Below are positions 7,452 through 16,156 of a DNA stretch of 61,668 nt, piece by piece. Positions within the stretch are counted from its first letter, which is position 1; each line of letters opens with the position of its first letter. The notes beneath the pieces were generated by a model, which made no database searches, was not told the DNA's origin, and saw only the letters and a program-made list of their open reading frames with translations. Source of the DNA: JBBIOU01 sp037443205 (GTDB lineage Bacteria > Bacteroidota > Bacteroidia > Flavobacteriales_D > UBA2798). The stretch covers positions 1 to 61,668 of the forward strand of contig JBBIOU010000020.1 of the NCBI GenBank assembly GCA_037443205.1, given 5' to 3'. The position numbers were made by a program, and so were the translations under genes.

Positions 7452-7727
7452 TTACCGGCCTAAGGCCTGAATGAGGAGATTGTTTATTTCCTCGAGTTGC
7501 TTGTTTTCTTCAGGCGAAAGGTTTATTTCGCTGTGTTGCGAAGCCAATTGCAATGCCGTCATGGCAAGAAGGTCCTGCATGTCTTTTACGGCATAGTTTT
7601 GTCGTAGTGTATCAATAATTTTATTAACTGTTTCGGCAGCTTTGTGTACGCGTGCCTCATCAGCACTATGCACGGTAAGCGGATAGGTACGACCGCCAAC
7701 AGATATTTTTATTGATACATCGCTCAT
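7452..7727 (-). CDS. zapA: Cell division protein ZapA
   Basis: 91 residues matching ZapA, a small protein that bundles FtsZ filaments at the division ring. The N-terminal globular part has SIKISVGGRTYPLTV and the SADEARVHKAAETVN helix; the C-terminal half is a helix suited to coiled-coil tetramer formation. Its ATG overlaps the stop of the upstream coiled-coil gene by 4 nt, which implies translational coupling. rny follows after 80 nt of plain AT-rich sequence. Confidence 0.9.
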   Translation of the reverse strand: MSDVSIKISVGGRTYPLTVHSADEARVHKAAETVNKIIDTLRQNYAVKDMQDLLAMTALQLASQHSEINLSPEENKQLEEINNLLIQALGR

Positions 7728-8065
7728 TTATTGTGGCTTAATAAAGCAATACATTTTTCAATTTCTTTTACCAATTCGTTAATTTTTGTTTTAACCTGTG
7801 CAGAACGCATATCTGCTTCGGCTGTCAACGATTCGGCTTTTTTTAAAACTTCCAGGCGATGGTTTAATTCGCTGATTTGCAGTTGTTGCTTTTCTAATTC
7901 TTGCCGCAAAGTGTTGAGTTGCTCGTTTAGCTTATCTTTTTCAATATAGCTGTTTTGCAACTTGTCTTCGAGCATTTGCTTTTCCTGCTTCAATTGCCTG
8001 AACTGCCCCAACAGGGTTTGTATGTTTTCTTTTACTCTATTGAGTAGTTCCCGGGCATTACTCAT
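7724..8065 (-). CDS. Coiled-coil protein upstream of zapA (possible divisome partner)
   Basis: 113 residues, almost entirely one heptad-rich coiled coil (residues about 8-90, dense in Lys, Glu, Gln and Leu), with no signal peptide or membrane segment. It overlaps zapA by 4 nt. The placement and composition suggest a ZapB-like partner that links ZapA to other divisome proteins, but there is no sequence match I can name and this remains inference. Confidence 0.75.
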   Translation of the reverse strand: MSNARELLNRVKENIQTLLGQFRQLKQEKQMLEDKLQNSYIEKDKLNEQLNTLRQELEKQQLQISELNHRLEVLKKAESLTAEADMRSAQVKTKINELVKEIEKCIALLSHNK

Positions 8066-8092
8066 AGCAAATTATCCAACCTAAAGTTTGTG

Positions 8093-8100
8093 CAAAATTA
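8093..8100 (-). promoter_or_regulatory. Putative -7 box for the coiled-coil/zapA operon
   Basis: On the minus strand the sequence reads TAATTTTG, an exact TAnnTTTG match, 27 nt upstream of the ATG at 8065. It sits in the divergent spacer shared with radA. Confidence 0.45.
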
Positions 8101-8196
8101 ACATTGTTAATTAAAATATACTAAAATATTTCTTTGAAAATCAAAAAACTATGCATTTTGGGTATAAAATGTTTATAAACAGGACATAAAAGCGCT

Positions 8197-8204
8197 TAGT
8201 TTTG
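8197..8204 (+). promoter_or_regulatory. Putative -7 box for radA, very close to the ATG
   Basis: TAGTTTTG matches TAnnTTTG. Only 7 nt separate it from the radA ATG at 8212. If used, the transcript would be leaderless or nearly so. Confidence 0.45.
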
Positions 8205-8211
8205 TTGACTT

Positions 8212-9576
8212 ATGTCAAAAATTAAATCGGCATATTTTTGCCAACACTGTGGCTATCAATCACCTAAATGGTTGGGCAAATGCCCATCATGCAATGAGTG
8301 GAATACTTTTGTGGAAGAGGTTATTCAAAAAGAAAAAGATAGTTTACTGGCCGGCAGCAGCTTAATAAGTAAAAAATCACCTGCCCCGCGCCTAATATCA
8401 GAAGTTGATAATATACAAGAAAAAAGACTTGTATTAAACGACAAAGAACTTAATCGGGTTTTGGGCGGGGGGTTGGTTCCCGGTTCATTAATACTGATTG
8501 GTGGTGAGCCGGGTATTGGTAAATCAACCTTAATGCTGCAAATAGCGCTGAATAACAAAAATATTAAAACGCTTTATGTTTCGGGCGAAGAAAGCGAGAA
8601 ACAAATACGTATGCGCGGAGAAAGAGTAGGATTAAAAAACACCCGTTGTTTTGTATTGGCAGATACTTCGTTGCAAAATATTTTTAAACAAGCAGAGCAG
8701 CTTCAACCTGAACTGTTAATTATAGATTCTATTCAGACTTTATATACGGCATTGGTAGATTCTTCTCCCGGAAGTGTTTCGCAAATTCGTGAGTGTACGG
8801 CTGAGCTTATGCGTTTCGCTAAAGAAACCGGTACCCCGGTATTTTTAGTGGGTCATATTACTAAAGACGGAAGTATTGCCGGACCAAAAGTATTAGAACA
8901 CATGGTAGATACCGTGTTGCAATTTGAAGGTGACAGAAATCATATTTACCGCTTATTACGCTCGGTAAAAAATCGTTTTGGCTCAACCAACGAATTAGGT
9001 ATATACGAAATGAGCGGAACGGGATTAAACGAGGTTGATAATCCATCGGCTTTACTGGTTAGTCAGCACGATGAAGATTTAAGCGGAGTAGCCATTGGCG
9101 CTACTTTAGAAGGGGTAAGGCCCTTATTGATAGAAGTGCAGGCATTGGTAAGTACCGCTGCATACGGAACCCCACAGCGAACAGCTACCGGTTTTGATTT
9201 ACGCAGACTGAATATGCTGCTGGCGGTATTAGAAAAACGCTGCGGTTTTAAATTGGCCGCTAAAGATGTATTTTTAAATATTGCAGGAGGCATTAGAGTG
9301 GACGACCCGGCCATTGACCTCGCGGTGGTATGCTCGGTATTGTCTTCGAATGTAGATATGCCCGTTAAAAAAAACTTTTGTTTTTCGGCTGAGGTAGGAC
9401 TAACCGGAGAAATAAGACCGGTTAATCGCGTTGAGCAAAGAATCAGCGAAGCCGAAAAATTAGGCTACGAAAAAATAATCGTATCCAAATACAATAAAGG
9501 TCTTTCACAAAAAAATCACCGGATTGAATTAATCATGGTTAGTAAAATAGAACAGGTTTTTAAAGGGATATTTTAA
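8212..9576 (+). CDS. radA: DNA repair protein RadA
   Basis: 454 residues, standard for RadA (Sms), a RecA-like helicase that drives branch migration during recombination repair. The N-terminal C4 zinc motif is CQHCGYQSPKWLGKCPSC (Cys 10, 13, 24, 27). A RecA-type ATPase follows with Walker A GGEPGIGKST (about residues 97-106), the RadA signature KNRFG (about 251-255), and a Lon-like C-terminal domain. All motifs are intact. It stands alone on the plus strand, divergent from the zapA operon. Confidence 0.97.
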   Translation: MSKIKSAYFCQHCGYQSPKWLGKCPSCNEWNTFVEEVIQKEKDSLLAGSSLISKKSPAPRLISEVDNIQEKRLVLNDKELNRVLGGGLVPGSLILIGGEPGIGKSTLMLQIALNNKNIKTLYVSGEESEKQIRMRGERVGLKNTRCFVLADTSLQNIFKQAEQLQPELLIIDSIQTLYTALVDSSPGSVSQIRECTAELMRFAKETGTPVFLVGHITKDGSIAGPKVLEHMVDTVLQFEGDRNHIYRLLRSVKNRFGSTNELGIYEMSGTGLNEVDNPSALLVSQHDEDLSGVAIGATLEGVRPLLIEVQALVSTAAYGTPQRTATGFDLRRLNMLLAVLEKRCGFKLAAKDVFLNIAGGIRVDDPAIDLAVVCSVLSSNVDMPVKKNFCFSAEVGLTGEIRPVNRVEQRISEAEKLGYEKIIVSKYNKGLSQKNHRIELIMVSKIEQVFKGIF

Positions 9577-9674
9577 TTGTAGATAAATTAGCCGTATTTT
9601 CAAAAAAATTGTGTTTAATAAATTAAATAATTACCGAATGATAGTTTATGAGTGATTTGAATCCAATGAATTGC

Positions 9675-9682
9675 TATTTTTG
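9675..9682 (+). promoter_or_regulatory. Putative -7 box for the DUF7793-like/CPBP gene pair
   Basis: TATTTTTG matches TAnnTTTG, with a TTTG at 9656-9659 as a possible -33 element. It lies downstream of the earliest possible in-frame TTG start (9671) and supports the ATG at 9740 as the true start of the next gene. Confidence 0.45.
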
Positions 9683-9739
9683 AAGAATCTAAAAGCGAAT
9701 AAATTGGAAAGCATAGGATATGAAGGGAACGAAAAAATA

Positions 9740-10126
9740 ATGCAACAAACACATCCTACACTGAAAGTTTGGGTAGATAATGGCATTATCTATGCAGTTT
9801 ATTTGAAGAATACTGAAATTACCGTAGAACTTAAAAAAGAACACCACCGCATTTATAAACAATTAGTAGGAGATAAGCACATGCCTCTCTTGCTCGAAAT
9901 AGAGGAGGGCGTAAGCGTAAACAGAGATGCCCGGGCGTTTTCAAAAAAAATAGAAAGTAAACAACCTTTTACTGCGTGTGCAGTTTATGTACACAGTTTA
10001 TCATTTAAAATATTAGCTAATTTCTATGCCCGATTTTATAAACCCCATAAACCCTTTAAAGTATTTACCAATAAAAATGAAGCTCTGAAATGGTTACAAC
10101 AATTTAAAGAAAATCCATTAACTTGA
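9740..10126 (+). CDS. DUF7793/SpoIIAA-like protein
   Basis: 128 residues from the ATG at 9740. The open frame extends upstream only to a poor TTG at 9671, and a promoter-like box falls between the two. The pattern of a short beta-rich N-terminus, LLLEIEEG..VNRDARAF, a central CAVYVHSLSFKILANFYARF helix and a final VFTNKNEALKWL helix is that of a Bacteroidota family I recall as DUF7793, which has a STAS-like (SpoIIAA-type) fold. No enzymatic motif is visible. Its stop overlaps the start of the following CPBP gene, so the two are probably translated together. The role is unknown. Confidence 0.75.
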   Translation: MQQTHPTLKVWVDNGIIYAVYLKNTEITVELKKEHHRIYKQLVGDKHMPLLLEIEEGVSVNRDARAFSKKIESKQPFTACAVYVHSLSFKILANFYARFYKPHKPFKVFTNKNEALKWLQQFKENPLT

Positions 10127-10668
10127 AAAAAACACATTTATATATTTTTTGTGCTATTACTATTGTTGTTTTTCCGGCCATAGGGTATCTTATCTATACC
10201 CGTCTGGTTAACGATAATTTTAAAGATATATTTATAAATCATATACCCTTGTGGATGCAACTGATATTAGGGTTGGTTACAGGGATATTTGCTGCCCTGA
10301 TTGCCCGGCAAATCATAATGTTGGATTTTATGAGACCTGTGTATTACAAATATTCAGAAATTTTTGCAGGTCTTAATTTAACGTGGTTTGACGTGATAAT
10401 TATTTCATTATGTGCAGGCATAGGCGAAGAAATCCTTTTCAGAGGAGCTATACAAGCGCTTTGGGGTATAATACCTACGGCAGTTTTTTTTGTTGCCATA
10501 CATGGCTATCTAAACCCTATGGATTGGCGCATCAGTATATATGGTTTGTATATGACGTTAGTTATCGTATTAATAGGGTACTTTACCCGTGAGTATGGCA
10601 TTTATACAGCAATTACGGCTCATACCATCATTGACCTTATTTTATTATTTAAACTAAAAAATAACTAA
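10123..10668 (+). CDS. CPBP-family intramembrane metalloprotease
   Basis: 181 residues with about five membrane helices. The glutamate motif GIGEEILFRGAI (EExxxR), the FVAIHGYLNP histidine motif and the final AITAHTIIDL histidine are the catalytic signature of the CAAX-protease/bacteriocin-processing (CPBP) family, membrane enzymes related to Rce1. The best start is TTG at 10123, which overlaps the previous stop codon; the next in-frame ATG would remove the first membrane helix. The substrate is unknown. Confidence 0.85.
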   Translation: MKKTHLYIFCAITIVVFPAIGYLIYTRLVNDNFKDIFINHIPLWMQLILGLVTGIFAALIARQIIMLDFMRPVYYKYSEIFAGLNLTWFDVIIISLCAGIGEEILFRGAIQALWGIIPTAVFFVAIHGYLNPMDWRISIYGLYMTLVIVLIGYFTREYGIYTAITAHTIIDLILLFKLKNN

Positions 10669-10714
10669 GATTTTTGTTTTTTTATTATCTTTAACGCGCT
10701 AAAACTTTTTATAT

Positions 10715-11101
10715 ATGGAAAATTTTATTTTAGAAGGCTCTCCTAAAACTCCTCGCATAAATTTTAACGCTAATACCGGAGTGCTTGAAATTAAAGGTAG
10801 GTCAATACCCGAAAACTCCATCGAATTTTATAAACCCATTTATGATTGGCTGGAAAAGTATATGCAGGTTGCTAAACCCGAAACAACGGTAAATGTAGTG
10901 TTAGAGTACTTTAATACCAGTTCGTCTAAATGTATTCTTGATTTTTTCAAAAAACTTGAAGTACTTAATAACAGCGGAAAAACAAAAGTTACCATTCATT
11001 GGCATTACGAAGAAGATGATGAAGATATGTTAGAGGCCGGAGAAGATTATCAGGCTATTATTTCGGTGCCGTTTAAAATGGTGGTAGTAGAAGAAATCTG
11101 A
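10715..11101 (+). CDS. siaC: SiaC-family regulatory phosphoprotein (DUF1987)
   Basis: 128 residues matching DUF1987: EGSPKTPRINFNANTGVLEI at the N-terminus, SIPENSIEFYKPIYDWLE, and LEYFNTSSSKCILDF containing the Thr/Ser stretch where Pseudomonas SiaC is phosphorylated. In Pseudomonas, SiaC works with a phosphatase/kinase pair and a diguanylate cyclase. None of those partners is adjacent here, so its circuit in this organism is open. A strong terminator follows 22 nt after the stop, making this a single-gene unit. Confidence 0.85.
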   Translation: MENFILEGSPKTPRINFNANTGVLEIKGRSIPENSIEFYKPIYDWLEKYMQVAKPETTVNVVLEYFNTSSSKCILDFFKKLEVLNNSGKTKVTIHWHYEEDDEDMLEAGEDYQAIISVPFKMVVVEEI

Positions 11102-11123
11102 TAACTAACTTTTTTAAATAATT

Positions 11124-11153
11124 AAACCCTGTTGTTAACAACAGGGTTTTTTA
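11124..11153 (+). terminator. Rho-independent terminator after the SiaC-family gene
   Basis: Perfect 11-bp stem AAACCCTGTTG/CAACAGGGTTT around loop TTAA, followed by further T residues. Confidence 0.9.
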
Positions 11154-11199
11154 GTTTTATACAATTTTGTACATTTATGCAAGCTAATTTATTTTACCT

Positions 11200-12228
11200 A
11201 TGAAATCAGAATATATAGCCGAATTATTGAAAGATAAAAAAATGATTATTCTGCCCGGCTTAGGAGCAATAAGTTATAATCCGGCAAACGTAAATGCCTA
11301 TACATTTAATTCGTTTTTAAAGTTTAATGATGGTGTTTTAGCCGCTTACGTATCTTCAAAAGAAAATATCAGCACAGATGAGGCAGGAAAAAAAATAGAA
11401 ACATTTATTGCAGGTATAGTTTCGGCATTAGATTCGGGACAGGAAATAATTATTAACCACGTTGGTAAATTAAAAAAATCAACAACAGGCAAAATTGAGT
11501 TTATTGCATTAACCTCTGCAGATAAACCTGTTATGCCTGCAACAGCCAATCCGCAGTTATCGGCAGAAACAAAACCACTCGAAAACAAAAATCAACCTGA
11601 GATTAAAAAAGAACCCGAAATAAAATCTGAAGAAACTAAAATAAAAGAAAAAACAACTCCCGAAACAGTTAAAAAAGAAAAACCACATAAAGTTAAAAAA
11701 GATAAAACCAAAACCAATAAACGATTAATATTATGGCTTGTTATTTTAATTATTTTGTTAGGTGGTAGCAGCGCTGCCTATATATATAAAGATAACCTGA
11801 TGGTATTATACAATAAATATTTTACTAAAAAGGAGAAATCCGCTGAATCAAACCCTAAAAAAGAAGCACCAGAAAAACAATCCACTGAAATTATTATTGA
11901 AGAACCCAATGACTCATTGCAAACAGAGCAACCCCAAGATACAATACAAACAACACAAGTTGAACCTAAAACAAAAGAACCTGCAAAGCCTGTTGAGACA
12001 ATTACTCCCGGAAATTATTACATTGTAATAGGCTGCTTTAGCACACGCGAAAATGCAGAAAAAATGATGGCAAAATCTAATGTTAAAGGCTATGCTACCG
12101 TAGATATGGGTGTTATTTCAGGTATGAACTATGTAGCTGCTGGCTCGGCCAGCGATATGAATGCTGCAAAAGAATTACTTACTAAAGTAAAAAACGATTT
12201 TCCCTCTGCCTGGATAATGAAGAGATAG
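11200..12228 (+). CDS. HU-like (CCDC81-type) and SPOR domain membrane protein
   Basis: 342 residues with no N-terminal signal peptide. Residues 1 to about 105 form a bacterial CCDC81-type HU-like domain (ELLKDKKMIILPGLGAISY, NHVGKLKKSTTGKIEF). A Lys/Glu/Pro-rich linker leads to one membrane helix (about 177-197, ILWLVILIILLGGSSAAYIY), a second charged linker, and a SPOR domain from about 265 (YYIVIGCFSTRENAEKMM). SPOR domains bind denuded peptidoglycan at division sites. The layout would put an HU-like domain in the cytoplasm and SPOR in the periplasm. A link between cytoplasm and septal wall is inference. Confidence 0.88.
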   Translation: MKSEYIAELLKDKKMIILPGLGAISYNPANVNAYTFNSFLKFNDGVLAAYVSSKENISTDEAGKKIETFIAGIVSALDSGQEIIINHVGKLKKSTTGKIEFIALTSADKPVMPATANPQLSAETKPLENKNQPEIKKEPEIKSEETKIKEKTTPETVKKEKPHKVKKDKTKTNKRLILWLVILIILLGGSSAAYIYKDNLMVLYNKYFTKKEKSAESNPKKEAPEKQSTEIIIEEPNDSLQTEQPQDTIQTTQVEPKTKEPAKPVETITPGNYYIVIGCFSTRENAEKMMAKSNVKGYATVDMGVISGMNYVAAGSASDMNAAKELLTKVKNDFPSAWIMKR

Positions 12229-12246
12229 AATGTTTACTTTTGATGA

Positions 12247-13068
12247 ATGATAAAAATTAATATTGGCGGAGTTAACGAGCATTTTAATTTTCCCTGGAAA
12301 CACGGTATTGAAACAAATGCATTTTATGAGCAGGGTATAGATTTGCAATGGCATGATATTGCCGGGGGTACAGGTGAAATGGTGAAGCTTTTAGTGCGGG
12401 GCGATTTACAACTGGCTGTGTTGCTTACGGAAGGATTTTATTTCAGTTTAGCCACCCATACCCATTCTGTATTACTTAGTAATTTTACTGATACCCCTTT
12501 AAAGTGGGGCGTGTTTGTGCATAAAAAATCAGCCATAGATAATTTGCAACAAATATTTAATAAAAAATTTGCCGTAAGTCGTCTGGGTTCAGGCTCGCAC
12601 CTTATGGTCATTGTTTTTGCTCAACAAAATAATAAGCATATTCAAAATATGCGATTTGTAGAAAAACATTCTTTAAGCGGATGTTTGCATGCCATTAAAA
12701 ACCATGAAGCAGATGTATTTTTATGGGAAAAATATACTACAAAACCTTTTATTCAGGATTATGAATTAAAACATATAGGCGATATACCTACTCCCTGGCC
12801 TGCCTTCTCTATTGTGTGTAACAAAGAGTTTTATTCTAAAAATACTTCACAAGTTAAAACCATAATCAATACTATTTTTAAGCTAAATAGTAATATAAAT
12901 AGTAACAAAAAAAAGTATGCGCCACTTATAGCCAATCAATCTCAATTACCCGTTGACTGGATTATGGAGTGGATAGCAGAAACAACCTGGGCCGAAAAAA
13001 ATATTTTGAACGACAGGATTGAAAAAAACATAAAAAATATTTTTACGAATGCCGGTTTAATAAAATAA
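12247..13068 (+). CDS. Cytosolic periplasmic-binding-protein homologue (Ca3427-like)
   Basis: 273 residues with a type 2 periplasmic-binding-protein fold but no signal peptide or lipobox. FYEQGIDLQWHDIAGGTGEM, FAVSRLGSGSHLM and DVFLWEKYTTKPF fit the Ca3427-like subgroup known from cytosolic proteins of fungi and bacteria. No ABC permease or ATPase lies nearby, so a transport role is unlikely. It may sense or bind a small molecule in the cytoplasm. Spacing to both neighbours is short (18 and 5 nt), so it is probably in an operon running through 15563. Confidence 0.75.
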   Translation: MIKINIGGVNEHFNFPWKHGIETNAFYEQGIDLQWHDIAGGTGEMVKLLVRGDLQLAVLLTEGFYFSLATHTHSVLLSNFTDTPLKWGVFVHKKSAIDNLQQIFNKKFAVSRLGSGSHLMVIVFAQQNNKHIQNMRFVEKHSLSGCLHAIKNHEADVFLWEKYTTKPFIQDYELKHIGDIPTPWPAFSIVCNKEFYSKNTSQVKTIINTIFKLNSNINSNKKKYAPLIANQSQLPVDWIMEWIAETTWAEKNILNDRIEKNIKNIFTNAGLIK

Positions 13069-13073
13069 ACCGA

Positions 13074-14243
13074 ATGAAAATTTTATTTATTATAAGTGTT
13101 TTTTTATGCAATATTATCTCGGCACAAATATTATATGTGCAAAAAACCTATCGTTTGCCTAAATTTATTAAAGAAAGTTCAGGAATATGTAAAATGCCTG
13201 ACGGTAAATTTCTGACATTTAATGACAGCGGTAATTCTACGGATATCTATGTGCTGGATAACACAGCGCAACTTGTAAACATCATTAAATTAAAAGGTGT
13301 AAAAAATATTGATTGGGAAGCTGTTTCAGCTTGCGATAATACTGTTTATGTGGCTGATATCGGTAACAACTACAACTATCGAAATGTTTTTGAATTATAC
13401 AGATTTACATATAACACAAAAGAAATAGAGTTGATAGCAGATAAAATTACATTTACCTATAAACACAATATTATACAAAATAAAAATCTGTGGGGTCATC
13501 ATTATGATTCAGAAGCTATTTTATGTTACAAAAACAATTTGTATTTGTTTAGCAAAAACAGAAGCCGGCCTTACAACGGAATTTGTTATCTTTATAAAAT
13601 TAATTTAAATAACAACAACGTAATTGTTCCTGTTGATAGTATAAATTTAGGTACATCCGGATTTTTTTCAAATTCGGTTACGGATGCTGCCCTAAGCCCA
13701 TCCGGCAAAAAGTTGGCTTTGATTACTACCAAAAAAATATTTCTATTTTATGATTTTGATGAAGCTTATTTTTTTAAAGGCAAATATGCAATATTTACGT
13801 TCGATAAATTTACACAAAAAGAAGGTGTATGTTTTTTGAATAATGATACCCTTGTTGTTACCGATGAAAATAACCGTTTTTTGCCCGGAGGCAACATGTA
13901 TTATTATGATGTAGGTTCTTATTTTAATGGGTGTAAAACATATCGCATACCTCAAATAGAACAAGTATATTTTAAGATTACACCCCAAAACAAAGCAAAC
14001 GAGTATCGGTGTGCATTAAAAATAAAATTTAGTAACAAGTTTATTAATACGGATACTATAAATATTGAAATACATACACCGGAAAAAGGCAAAGTTTTTT
14101 TATTTAAAACAGTTGTAATAAACAATACATGTAATTATGTAATACCTTTTGCCATAAATAAAACTTTTGCAACCCAAAAATTATTTTTAAGAATATACCA
14201 CCACAACAAATTAATTTATTCATCAAAAATTTACAATGTTTAA
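13074..14243 (+). CDS. Secreted beta-propeller-like protein
   Basis: 389 residues with a signal peptide (residues 1-18, IISAQ). The first two thirds carry propeller-like strands: SSGICKMPDGKFLTFNDSGN, KNIDWEAVSACDNTVYVADIGNN, and LSPSGKKLALITTKK. This pattern resembles the SMP-30/esterase-like phytase group of Bacteroidota surface proteins. No T9SS sorting domain is present, so it should stay in the periplasm or outer membrane. It overlaps the next gene by 8 nt. The function is unknown. Confidence 0.75.
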   Translation: MKILFIISVFLCNIISAQILYVQKTYRLPKFIKESSGICKMPDGKFLTFNDSGNSTDIYVLDNTAQLVNIIKLKGVKNIDWEAVSACDNTVYVADIGNNYNYRNVFELYRFTYNTKEIELIADKITFTYKHNIIQNKNLWGHHYDSEAILCYKNNLYLFSKNRSRPYNGICYLYKINLNNNNVIVPVDSINLGTSGFFSNSVTDAALSPSGKKLALITTKKIFLFYDFDEAYFFKGKYAIFTFDKFTQKEGVCFLNNDTLVVTDENNRFLPGGNMYYYDVGSYFNGCKTYRIPQIEQVYFKITPQNKANEYRCALKIKFSNKFINTDTINIEIHTPEKGKVFLFKTVVINNTCNYVIPFAINKTFATQKLFLRIYHHNKLIYSSKIYNV

Positions 14244-14898
14244 AGCAGTGATATTTGACATGGATGGCTTATTAGTAAATTCAGAGCCATTTTGGAGAGA
14301 AGCAGAAAAAGAAGTATTTGCTAAAGTTAATATACGGCTTACCGATGAAATGTGTTTTAAAACAGCAGGGTTAAGAATTGATGAGGTTGTGGCATACTGG
14401 TATAATAAATTTCCATGGAATGATTTACAGCAAGAGGATATAATAGCCATGATAATAAATAAAATGAATCAACTGATTGAAGAAAAAGCAGAACCCATGC
14501 CCGGAGTATATAACATATTAGATTACTTTACCCATAAAAATTTAGCAATGGCCATAGCATCAGCATCGCCTATGCTTTTGATAAACACAGTTGTAAATAA
14601 ATTGAATATTAGAAATTATTTTTGCGAAATATGTTCGGCCGAAAATGAAAAATACGGCAAGCCACACCCTGATATTTATTTGCGTACAGCACAAAAACTA
14701 AATTATCAACCAGGCGAATGTTTAGTTTTTGAAGATTCATTCAATGGCATCATAGCAGCTAAGGCAGCCCGTATGAAAGTAGTTGCCGTACCCGAAGCAG
14801 CTATTCGGGGTCATTTAAAGTTTTATGCAGCCGATATGATATTAAACTCGCTCGAAGAATTTAATGATGATAAATTTTATGCATTATGCAACGATTAA
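14236..14898 (+). CDS. hxpB: HAD-family sugar phosphatase (HxpB-like)
   Basis: 220-residue HAD subfamily IA hydrolase. Motif I is FDMDGLLVNSEP (nucleophile Asp 8 and Asp 10), motif II ASASP, the lysine lies in KPHPDIYL and motif IV is FEDSFNG. LGLRIDEVV-type residues and a YNKFPW cap region match hexitol phosphatase HxpB (YniC, 2-deoxyglucose-6-phosphatase), which dephosphorylates sugar and polyol phosphates. It overlaps both neighbours (8 and 13 nt). The HAD class is certain; the substrate is inferred. Confidence 0.88.
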   Translation: MFKAVIFDMDGLLVNSEPFWREAEKEVFAKVNIRLTDEMCFKTAGLRIDEVVAYWYNKFPWNDLQQEDIIAMIINKMNQLIEEKAEPMPGVYNILDYFTHKNLAMAIASASPMLLINTVVNKLNIRNYFCEICSAENEKYGKPHPDIYLRTAQKLNYQPGECLVFEDSFNGIIAAKAARMKVVAVPEAAIRGHLKFYAADMILNSLEEFNDDKFYALCND

Positions 14899-15563
14899 TT
14901 GTATTATCGGCAATATTTATATACAGTTATACTCAATTAATAGCGCAGATTAAATATGCACCGGTATTATACCTTAAGAGTAACTGTTTAAAAACCTTAC
15001 CCGATTTAGCTGCTGAATATGGTAAAAATAAAGTATTAAAAGACAGTACGCATATATTACCCTTTTACACGGCAATTAGTTTTTACCCCGAACTTAAAAA
15101 CATTAAAATAAAAGTTAAATACAAAAATATAAATACTACTATGGCAGCAAGACCAACTTTGTTGTCTTTGCTTATCAATAAACCCGACAAGCGAAAATAT
15201 TTAATACTTATAAATAAACGCGCAGATAAATTAAACATTCCGTCTGTATACGATTTTACATTGAATGCACAGATAGGTTTGTTTGGACATGAATTGGCAC
15301 ATCTTTCGTATTATTTGAAAAACAATCGAAAAAAAATAATTCGGGTTGGATTAAATTATAAAAAACAAGAGTATAAAAAAGCATTCGAGAAAATGACAGA
15401 TAAAATTACTATTGAGCATGGATTGGGCTGGCAGTTATATGATTTTTCGCAACAATTGCATAATCTTAAAAAAGTCAGCGATAAATATAAAAACTATAAA
15501 TGCGAATATTATTTAACAACAGCAGAAATATATGATTATATGCAGGAACTGGGATACCGATAG
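14886..15563 (+). CDS. Exported protein with an HExxH zinc-peptidase-like motif
   Basis: 225 residues. A signal peptide (1-20, QLIAQ) is followed by a mostly Lys-rich domain. FGHELAHLSYY at about residues 135-145 has the HExxH zinc-peptidase pattern, and a helix with MTDKITIEHGLGW follows, which could supply a third zinc ligand. I do not recognise the family. The start overlaps the end of the phosphatase gene by 13 nt, and it closes the operon, meeting gldD tail to tail with a 5-nt gap. Confidence 0.65.
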   Translation: MQRLIVLSAIFIYSYTQLIAQIKYAPVLYLKSNCLKTLPDLAAEYGKNKVLKDSTHILPFYTAISFYPELKNIKIKVKYKNINTTMAARPTLLSLLINKPDKRKYLILINKRADKLNIPSVYDFTLNAQIGLFGHELAHLSYYLKNNRKKIIRVGLNYKKQEYKKAFEKMTDKITIEHGLGWQLYDFSQQLHNLKKVSDKYKNYKCEYYLTTAEIYDYMQELGYR

Positions 15564-15568
15564 CAGCA

Positions 15569-16156
15569 CTAGTATTTCCAATGCAAGGTATGAAGCAGGT
15601 TGTCTATATCGGTTTTGATAAAATCCAGTACCGGTTTAACCGAGTCATAATTGGGTTTTACGTTAAAATACAAGGCGCCTCTTAAAAAATGTTTAATACT
15701 GTCAGTAACATAAAATTGCAAAGGCGTGGCTGCATTTCCTTTAATGTCATATACAAGTCCATAAACTTTAGTGCTGTCTATTACTATTGATTTTTTGTCT
15801 ATTGAACTTGCTTTAATACTGTGTTCATAAGCCATGTTATGACTGTTTTCTATAAATGCTTTAATGTCGTCATTTTTTAGCAATTCTTTATATGTAACAT
15901 AAAGTGTGGCATTAAACACAGGAAAATGTAAAGTAAAATAGCATTTTTGTTCATCTTTTTCTTTTAATTCAACAATCGAATAATTTGCGGCATATTCAAA
16001 TAAATAGGGGCAATTGCTTTCAAACAGATAATATTTTTTGGAAGGTAAATCAATACGTAAATAACCTTTGGGTTTAGGCACGGTAGGTAAAGTATGATTG
16101 CAGGAAAAAAATATATATAGTAAAAGTATGCAACTAAATAATTTTTTATGATTCAT
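15569..16156 (-). CDS. gldD: Gliding motility lipoprotein GldD
   Basis: 195 residues with a lipoprotein signal (FFSC, Cys 19). KPKGYLRIDLPSKKYYLF followed by CPYLFEY is the GldD signature. GldD is required for gliding and T9SS function in Flavobacterium johnsoniae, though its mechanism is unsettled. The gene overlaps gldE by 11 nt and follows ssb and mutY, the order conserved across Bacteroidota, which makes the call firm. Confidence 0.93.
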   Translation of the reverse strand: MNHKKLFSCILLLYIFFSCNHTLPTVPKPKGYLRIDLPSKKYYLFESNCPYLFEYAANYSIVELKEKDEQKCYFTLHFPVFNATLYVTYKELLKNDDIKAFIENSHNMAYEHSIKASSIDKKSIVIDSTKVYGLVYDIKGNAATPLQFYVTDSIKHFLRGALYFNVKPNYDSVKPVLDFIKTDIDNLLHTLHWKY

